Shown: positions 58,462 to 64,000 of the stretch, piece after piece
Position numbering within the stretch: position 1 is the first letter of the stretch
Layout of the letters: each line of letters begins with the position of its first letter
Source: DASQEH01 sp035633755
GTDB taxonomy: Bacteria > Actinomycetota > Actinomycetes > Propionibacteriales > Nocardioidaceae
NCBI GenBank assembly: GCA_035633755.1
Contig: DASQEH010000114.1
Span: forward strand, 1-64,000
DNA: 64,000 nt
Direction: 5' to 3'
Position numbers and translations under genes: made by a program
The notes under the pieces: model-generated
What the model saw: only the letters and a program-made list of their open reading frames with translations
Told to the model about the DNA's origin: nothing
Database searches by the model: none

Positions 58462-59883
58462 ATGACTGAGGTGGCCGGCCTGACCGAAGCCTGGGCTGAA
58501 CTGATCGACGACCTCCCTGCGAGCCATCGAGCCTGGTTGTCGGCGTCCCGGCCCGTCACCTTGCATGAGAACACCGCCATCGTGGCAGTCCCTGACGACT
58601 TCACCCGCAGCCAGCTCGAAACCCGACTGCGGAGCCGGCTCGAGGATGCCTTGAGCCGAGCGCTGGGCCGCCAGGTGCGCCTGGCAGTCACCGTCGACCC
58701 AAGTCTCGCCGCACCGGAACCGGGCCGACTCTCCATTCCCAGCCAACCCAACGGGAGCGACCCCCCGCCCGTCCATGACCTGAACGGCAACGCGGGCGAC
58801 ACTGCCTTGATCGGGACCGGCCAAGCGTCTGCGTCGGGCACCAGGGAAGCGCGGCTCAATCCGAAGTACGTCTTCGACACCTTTGTGATCGGCTCGTCGA
58901 ACCGCTTCGCGCATGCGGCGGCCGTGGCCGTCGCCGAAGCACCCGGCAAGGCGTACAACCCGCTGCTCATCTACGGTGACTCTGGCCTGGGTAAGACGCA
59001 CCTGCTCCACGCAATCGGCCACTACGTCCGCAGTCTGTTCACCGGCGCCCGTGTGCGGTACGTGTCGAGCGAGGAGTTCACCAACGACTTCATCAACGCG
59101 ATCCGCGATGACCGGGCTGCCGGCTTCCAGCGCCGATATCGCGACGTCGACGTGCTGCTGATCGACGACATCCAGTTCCTCGAGGGGAAGATCCAGACCC
59201 AGGAAGAGTTCTTCCATACGTTCAACACGCTCCACAACGCCAACAAGCAAATCGTCATCACGTCGGATCGCCCACCCAAGCGCCTCGAGGCGCTCGAGGA
59301 CCGACTGCGCAACCGGTTCGAGTGGGGGCTCATCACCGACGTCCAGCCTCCTGACCTCGAGACCCGGATCGCAATCTTGCGAAAGAAGGCGGCGACCGAG
59401 CGGCTGAGCGCACCCCCTGACGTGCTGGAGTTCATCGCGAGCAAGATCCAGACCAACATCCGCGAGCTCGAAGGCGCCCTCATCAGGGTGACGGCCTTCG
59501 CCAGCCTGAACCGCCAGCCGGTCGACGCGACGTTGGCCGAGATCGTGCTCAAGGACCTGATTCCCGAAGGCGGCGAGCCCGAGATCACCGCCGCTGTGAT
59601 CATCGCCCAGACCGCCGCGTACTTCGGGCTCTCCATCGATGACCTGTGCGGTGCGAGCCGCAGTCGCACTCTGGTGACCGCTCGACAGATCGCCATGTAC
59701 CTGTGCCGGGAGCTGACCGACCTCTCCTTGCCCAAGATCGGCCAGCAGTTCGGCGGGCGTGACCACACCACGGTGATGCACGCCGACCGCAAGATCAGGG
59801 TCTTGATGGCAGAGCGGCGCAGCGTCTACAACCAGGTCCGCGAGCTCACCAACCGCATCAAGCAGCAGGCGAGACAGCAGTGA
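58462..59883 (+). CDS. dnaA: Chromosomal replication initiator DnaA
   Basis: A 473-residue initiator. Domain I is at the N-terminus, domain II is a variable linker (about 90-130), the AAA+ domain has Walker A GDSGLGKTH (172-180) and Walker B LLIDDIQF, and domain IV ends with the DNA-recognition motif GGRDHTTVMHA (431-441). It binds boxes at oriC and opens DNA. ATG at 58462 is chosen; a GTG three codons upstream is possible, since AGAAGGTGAG stands between. Confidence 0.97.
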   Translation: MTEVAGLTEAWAELIDDLPASHRAWLSASRPVTLHENTAIVAVPDDFTRSQLETRLRSRLEDALSRALGRQVRLAVTVDPSLAAPEPGRLSIPSQPNGSDPPPVHDLNGNAGDTALIGTGQASASGTREARLNPKYVFDTFVIGSSNRFAHAAAVAVAEAPGKAYNPLLIYGDSGLGKTHLLHAIGHYVRSLFTGARVRYVSSEEFTNDFINAIRDDRAAGFQRRYRDVDVLLIDDIQFLEGKIQTQEEFFHTFNTLHNANKQIVITSDRPPKRLEALEDRLRNRFEWGLITDVQPPDLETRIAILRKKAATERLSAPPDVLEFIASKIQTNIRELEGALIRVTAFASLNRQPVDATLAEIVLKDLIPEGGEPEITAAVIIAQTAAYFGLSIDDLCGASRSRTLVTARQIAMYLCRELTDLSLPKIGQQFGGRDHTTVMHADRKIRVLMAERRSVYNQVRELTNRIKQQARQQ

Positions 59884-60258
59884 CGGACACGGATCGGCTC
59901 CTCACAGCCTGGGGACAACGCTGTGGATGCGCAGTGGTCAACTCGGATCTCTCTGTGCACCTCGCTCCGTCGACTGCGCCGATACCTGTCGTTCTCCCGT
60001 CGACCACACAGATCGACGTGGTGTCGTCACCAGCCCATGTGGACGCAGCTACGGTCGTGACCTGCGGGATTGTCGACTACCCACAGATCGCACACAACCG
60101 ATGAAGACGACGGAACTACAGAGGTCTGACAAGGCTTCAAATTCTCTTCGAGCCGGGACCGGTGGAAAACCCCAGCAGGAGCAGACCGACACACTCCTTG
60201 GTGGTGGGGTCATGGCAGGATTCCTCGTTACACCGACACCGCATGGAGGGCTGGCATC
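59884..60258. other. Putative chromosomal replication origin (oriC)
   Basis: The 375-bp gap between dnaA and dnaN holds no gene and many DnaA-box-like 9-mers: TGGGGACAA (59910), TGTGGATGC (59922), TGTGCACCT (59954), TGTGGACGC (60038), TTGTCGACT (60070) and related sites on both strands. A lower-GC stretch near 60126-60145 could be the unwinding element. In actinobacteria oriC lies between dnaA and dnaN. The boxes are degenerate, which is typical of high-GC species; the exact start of replication is inferred. Confidence 0.8.
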
Positions 60259-61407
60259 GTGAAGTTCCGCGTTGAGCGCGAGACGTTTGCCGACGCCGTC
60301 GCCTGGACCGCTCGCAGCATTCCGACGCGGCCAGGCACCTTGCCTCAACTGTCGGGCATTCTGGTCTCGACGGGTGACGACGGGCTCAGGCTGAGCGGGT
60401 TCGACTACGAGACGTCGGCCCAGGTCACCATTGCTGCCGATGTGGCCGACGAGGGCCAGGTCCTGGTATCCGGCCGACTGCTGGCTGATATCGCGCGTGC
60501 CCTCCCGCACCAACCCGTCGACGTCGCACTCGATGGGGCCAAATTGTCTCTTACGTGCGGTAGCTCCCGATTCAGTCTGCAAACCATGCCGGTCGAGGAC
60601 TATCCCGCGCTCCCCGAGATGCCGCCTGTCATCGGCACTGTCGACAGCGACGCCTTCGCCACGGCGGTCGTACAGGCGGTCACGGCATCCGGTCGTGACG
60701 ACATGTTGCCCGTGCTCACCGGCGTCAAGCTCGAGATCGAGGGCTCCACGGTGGCGTTGCTGGCCACCGACCGCTTCAGGTTGAGCTTGCGGGAGCTGCA
60801 GTGGCGCCCGCTCCAGCCGGATGTGACCGCAACGGCGCTCGTGCCGGCCCGTGTCCTGGCAGACACGGCGAAGTCACTGGGAGCCGGGTCCGAGCTGAGC
60901 ATCGCGCTCGGCAGCGCGGCGTCGGGCAGTGAAGGCCTGATCGGTTTCGAGTCCACGTCCGCGGGCAGTTCACGGCGGACGACGACGCGACTCATCGAGG
61001 GAGCATTCCCGAACGTTCGCCAGCTTTTCCCGGCCACCTCCGAGATCAGCGCCCAGGTGGAGACCGCGGCCCTGATCGACTCGGTCAAGCGGGTCTCCCT
61101 CGTCGCCGGCCGCAACACGCCGATCCGTCTGCAGTTCACCGAGGGCATGGTGGCGCTCGAGGCTGGCAACGGCGAAGAAGCCCAGGCATCGGAGTCGTTG
61201 GAGGCGGCCTTGGTAGGGGATTCGGTCTCCATCGGCTTCAACCCGTCGTACCTGCTTGACGGTCTCAGCGCCATAGCTGACTCCCACGTGCACATCGCGA
61301 TGACCCAACCAGCACGACCGGCCGCCTTCACAGGACTGGACGGACCTGACAGCTCCCCTGATCTCAGCTTCCGCTATCTCCTCATGCCGCTGCGCATGCA
61401 AGGCTGA
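60259..61407 (+). CDS. dnaN: DNA polymerase III beta subunit (sliding clamp)
   Basis: A 382-residue clamp subunit with three similar domains. It begins MKFRVERETFADAVAWTAR and ends FRYLLMPLRMQG, the conserved C-terminus that contacts polymerase peptides. The ring holds Pol III on DNA. GTG start with GGAGGG 8 nt upstream. Confidence 0.97.
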   Translation: MKFRVERETFADAVAWTARSIPTRPGTLPQLSGILVSTGDDGLRLSGFDYETSAQVTIAADVADEGQVLVSGRLLADIARALPHQPVDVALDGAKLSLTCGSSRFSLQTMPVEDYPALPEMPPVIGTVDSDAFATAVVQAVTASGRDDMLPVLTGVKLEIEGSTVALLATDRFRLSLRELQWRPLQPDVTATALVPARVLADTAKSLGAGSELSIALGSAASGSEGLIGFESTSAGSSRRTTTRLIEGAFPNVRQLFPATSEISAQVETAALIDSVKRVSLVAGRNTPIRLQFTEGMVALEAGNGEEAQASESLEAALVGDSVSIGFNPSYLLDGLSAIADSHVHIAMTQPARPAAFTGLDGPDSSPDLSFRYLLMPLRMQG

Positions 61408-61442
61408 CCCCCCTCAACCTTCGTCGTCGAAAGGGACCCGTG

Positions 61443-62345
61443 ATGGACATCGGACTGATAGGCCTGGGCAAGATGGGCGGCAACATGCGCGAGCGGATCC
61501 GCAAGGCCGGCCACACCGTAGTCGGGTTCGACCGCAACCCGGACGTGAGCGATGTGGCATCCATGGAAGACCTGGTCGCAGCGCTCCCCTCGCCGAAGGT
61601 CGTCTGGGTGATGGTGCCCGCCGGCGACGCGACGAGGCAGACGATCAGCGAGCTCAACGAGCTGCTCGGCAGTGGCGACATCGTGGTCGACGGCGGCAAC
61701 TCACGGTGGACCGATGACAAGGCCCACGGCGAGATGCTCGCTGAGAAGGGCATCGGCTTCATCGACTGCGGGGTGTCGGGCGGTGTCTGGGGTCTCGAGG
61801 TCGGGTACGCCCTGATGTGCGGCGGCAGTGCTGAGGACGTCGCGACGCTCCAGCCCATCTTCGACGCCTTGAAGCCCGAGGGTGAAGCCGGTTTCGTGCA
61901 CGCGGGCAACGTGGGCGCCGGGCACTTCGCAAAGATGGTCCACAACGGAATCGAGTACGCCATCATGCAGGCCTACGCCGAGGGTTGGGAGCTGCTGCAC
62001 AAGGTCGAGGCCGTGGACAACGTGACCGAGGTCTTCGATTCGTGGCGCTCCGGAACGGTCATCCGGTCGTGGCTGCTCGACCTGCTGGTGCAGGCGCTGA
62101 AGGACGACTCGAACCTCGACCAGATCGCCGGCTATGCCGAGGACTCCGGCGAGGGGCGCTGGACGGTCGAGGCGGCTATCGACAACGCCGTGCCGCTGCC
62201 GGCGATCACCGCCTCGTTGTTCGCTCGGTTCTCCTCCCGCCAGGAGGAGTCGCCCGCCATGAAAGCGGTGGCTGCCATGCGCAACCAGTTCGGTGGCCAC
62301 GCCGTCCGCGCGACGCAGAAGTCCGTCGAGCCGCTCACCCAGTAA
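61443..62345 (+). CDS. gnd: 6-phosphogluconate dehydrogenase, decarboxylating (short GndA/YqeC type)
   Basis: A 300-residue form, much shorter than the 470-residue E. coli enzyme. NAD(P) motif GLGKMGGNM begins the Rossmann fold, then VVDGGNSRW, GVSGGVWGLEVGY and the catalytic KMVHNGIEYA. This enzyme makes ribulose 5-phosphate and NAD(P)H. The short form is usual in actinobacteria between dnaN and recF. ATG at 61443 has AAAGGGA upstream; a GTG just before is an alternative. Confidence 0.94.
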   Translation: MDIGLIGLGKMGGNMRERIRKAGHTVVGFDRNPDVSDVASMEDLVAALPSPKVVWVMVPAGDATRQTISELNELLGSGDIVVDGGNSRWTDDKAHGEMLAEKGIGFIDCGVSGGVWGLEVGYALMCGGSAEDVATLQPIFDALKPEGEAGFVHAGNVGAGHFAKMVHNGIEYAIMQAYAEGWELLHKVEAVDNVTEVFDSWRSGTVIRSWLLDLLVQALKDDSNLDQIAGYAEDSGEGRWTVEAAIDNAVPLPAITASLFARFSSRQEESPAMKAVAAMRNQFGGHAVRATQKSVEPLTQ

Positions 62346-62354
62346 GCGTCTCGT

Positions 62355-63500
62355 GTGCATGTCTCACATCTGACGCTCGTCGACTTTCGCTCCTATCCGG
62401 CGGTGGATGTCGACATCCCGGCGGGGGTGTCGACGTTCATCGGCCCCAACGGGCAAGGCAAGACCAACTTGGTGGAGGCGATTGACTACGTCGCCACGCA
62501 CTCCTCGCATCGGGTGGCGAGTGACGAACCCCTGGTGCGGTCCGGGGCCGACCAGGCCATCGTGCGTACCACCGTCCAGCGTGACAACCGTCAGGCGTTG
62601 ATCGAGCTACAGATCAACCCGCGCCGGTCCAACCGCGCGCGGCTCAATCGCGGCGATGTGGCGCGCCCGCGTGACGCGCTCGGAATCCTGCGCACCGTGT
62701 TGTTCGCTCCGGACGACCTGGAGCTGGTCAAGGGCGACCCCTCCGCGCGGCGCCGGTTCCTCGATGACCTTCTGGTCGCTCGGCATCCGCGCTTCGCCGG
62801 CGTACGCAGTGACTACGACAGGGTCGTCCGACAGCGCAGCACCCTGCTCAAGACGGCCGGAGGACGCTCGACCGGGCGTCGCAACGAGTCGGCGCTGGCC
62901 ACCCTCGACGTCTGGGACGCTCACCTGGCTCGTACCGGGGCCGAGTTGCTGGCCGCTCGCCTGCAACTGGTCGCCGAGCTGGCACCGCACGTCGCTCGAC
63001 ACTACGGCGAGGTCGCGGGTTCGCTTCCTCGGGCGAGCGGCGGCAACGAAGCCTCGCTGAGCTATCGGCCCTCTTTGGACCTGGGCTCGGCGACCGCCCG
63101 ACCGGAGCTGATCGACGTCCTGCTGGCCGAAGTGGTCCGACGGCGTAGCGAGGAGCTGGACCGGGGCGTCACGTTGGTCGGGCCGCACCGCGACGATCTG
63201 CTGTTGCAGCTCGGATCGCTGCCTGCGAAGGGCTACTCCAGCCACGGGGAGTCCTGGTCGTTCGCGCTCGCACTCAAGCTGTCCGCCTTCGAGCTGCTCC
63301 GTGCCGGCGGTGACGACCCGGTGTTGATCCTCGACGACGTCTTTGCCGAGCTCGACGACCTGCGGAGTACGCGGCTGGCAGCGTTGGTCCGCCAGACCGA
63401 ACAAGTGCTGGTCACGGCGGCGGTCGCCGTCGACGTGCCCCGTGACCTCACCGCTCAGCGGTTCGACGTACGGGAGGGGGCGGTGACGCGTGCCGACTGA
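62355..63500 (+). CDS. recF: DNA replication and repair protein RecF
   Basis: A 381-residue SMC-like ATPase. Walker A is GPNGQGKTN (30-38), the signature is in SHGESWSFALALKLS and Walker B is LILDDVFAELD. It loads RecA at gaps. GTG start 9 bp after gnd. The stop lies inside the start region of dciA. Confidence 0.96.
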   Translation: MHVSHLTLVDFRSYPAVDVDIPAGVSTFIGPNGQGKTNLVEAIDYVATHSSHRVASDEPLVRSGADQAIVRTTVQRDNRQALIELQINPRRSNRARLNRGDVARPRDALGILRTVLFAPDDLELVKGDPSARRRFLDDLLVARHPRFAGVRSDYDRVVRQRSTLLKTAGGRSTGRRNESALATLDVWDAHLARTGAELLAARLQLVAELAPHVARHYGEVAGSLPRASGGNEASLSYRPSLDLGSATARPELIDVLLAEVVRRRSEELDRGVTLVGPHRDDLLLQLGSLPAKGYSSHGESWSFALALKLSAFELLRAGGDDPVLILDDVFAELDDLRSTRLAALVRQTEQVLVTAAVAVDVPRDLTAQRFDVREGAVTRAD

Positions 63501-64000
63501 TCACGACGACACCGACGCGCAAGACGAGGCATCGCCCGCCGCGCAGCACGACCGGTCGGGCCTGGATCTGGCGAGGTCCGCGGCAGCTGCGCTACGCGGG
63601 TTGGCCAAGCAGCGGCCTCGGCGCGCCGGCCGACCTGACCGCCCGGCGAGACCTGGGCAGATGTCCGGCGCACATCCGGACGGGCGGGATCCGACACCGC
63701 TCGGGTCTGCCGTGGAAAGGCTTGTCACCGAGAGCGGCTGGAGCACCGATGTTGCCGTGCACGCCGTCTTCGGTCGCTGGACTGCGATCGTCGGAACGGA
63801 GGTCGCCTCCCACTGCACACCCGAGTCCTTCACCGACGGATCCCTACGTGTGCGGACGGACTCGACGGCGTGGGCGACTCAGCTGAAGCTGCTGGCGCCC
63901 ACGGTGGTCCGGCGGCTGAACGAGGAGCTCGGCCACGGCACCGTGACCCGCGTCGATGTTGCCGGACCGCAAGCACCATCGTGGCGTCGAGGGCAACGTG
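63490..64000 (+). CDS. dciA: DUF721/DciA-family replication protein, 5' part
   Basis: The frame is open to the right edge, giving at least 170 residues. GTG at 63490 overlaps recF by 11 bp. The N-terminus is acidic and basic by turns, and the DUF721/DciA domain begins near residue 80 (SGWSTDVAVHAVFGRWTAIVG, in two parts) with LRVRTDSTAWATQLKLLAP. DciA loads DnaB in bacteria that lack DnaC, and this window's DnaB has no other loader in view. The C-terminus is missing. Confidence 0.88.
   Translation, partial: MPTDHDDTDAQDEASPAAQHDRSGLDLARSAAAALRGLAKQRPRRAGRPDRPARPGQMSGAHPDGRDPTPLGSAVERLVTESGWSTDVAVHAVFGRWTAIVGTEVASHCTPESFTDGSLRVRTDSTAWATQLKLLAPTVVRRLNEELGHGTVTRVDVAGPQAPSWRRGQR

Overview
The window is a high-GC stretch of an actinobacterial chromosome around the replication origin. 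The order dnaA, dnaN, gnd, recF, dciA on the + strand, with rpmH, rnpA, yidD, yidC, jag, rsmG, parA, parB on the - strand, is the classic actinobacterial oriC neighbourhood. The blocks rpsF-ssb-rpsR-rplI-dnaB, ponA-DUF5318-PadR-ino1 and pcnA-DUF6049-murJ-sigM-trxBA match the synteny known from Mycobacterium and Streptomyces. A putative 10-methyl-branched (tuberculostearic) fatty acid gene pair, a phosphatidylcholine-synthase-like enzyme and the gene order suggest Propionibacteriales, most likely Nocardioidaceae (Nocardioides/Aeromicrobium type). That placement is inference. I see no IS elements, prophage, CRISPR, rRNA or tRNA; this is conserved core plus ordinary accessory metabolism.

Layout. 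1-20 kb is accessory metabolism: the end of glpD, a YihY membrane protein, two HAD phosphatases, a split-barrel flavoprotein, methyltransferases, an M1 peptidase, the tmsA/tmsB-like lipid pair, two MFS/DMT transporters, a GNAT, an SDR, a YbaK protein, a CDP-alcohol phosphatidyltransferase, an aldo/keto reductase, a cold-shock protein and two Gfo/Idh/MocA dehydrogenases. 20-25.5 kb is the replication/ribosome block: dnaB interrupted by a class 3 mini-intein, a MATE exporter, rplI, rpsR, ssb, rpsF. 25.7-29 kb is a MacB/FtsX-type ABC exporter. 29-41 kb holds endonuclease IV, a FemX-alanine-racemase-like pair, a GT87 membrane protein, PBP1 (ponA), DUF5318, PadR, ino1, an MFS protein and the CCA-adding enzyme. 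41.4-48.3 kb is one envelope operon (DUF6049, lipid II flippase MurJ, a separate membrane pseudokinase, sigM, anti-sigma). 48.4-49.8 kb is trxBA behind a sequence matching the SigR/SigH disulfide-stress promoter. 49.9-58 kb holds an acetyltransferase, an aminotransferase, a Ddl-like ligase and the parAB-rsmG-jag-yidC-yidD-rnpA-rpmH array with two parS sites inside coding sequence. 58-64 kb is dnaA-oriC-dnaN-gnd-recF-dciA.

Functional themes are initiation and segregation of the chromosome (DnaA, DnaB, DnaN, DciA, ParAB-parS, SSB), peptidoglycan synthesis and its control (PBP1, MurJ, pseudokinase, FemX, Alr-like, Ddl-like, SigM), and membrane lipid modification. Many genes start exactly 6-9 nt after a TANNNT or CANNNT hexamer with no ribosome-binding site, suggesting abundant leaderless transcripts. 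The most unusual items are the DnaB class 3 intein, a 9-codon leaderless upstream ORF overlapping the DUF6049 start, the phosphatidyltransferase gene with no usual start codon, and DnaA-box-like clusters away from oriC next to dnaB and rpsF.
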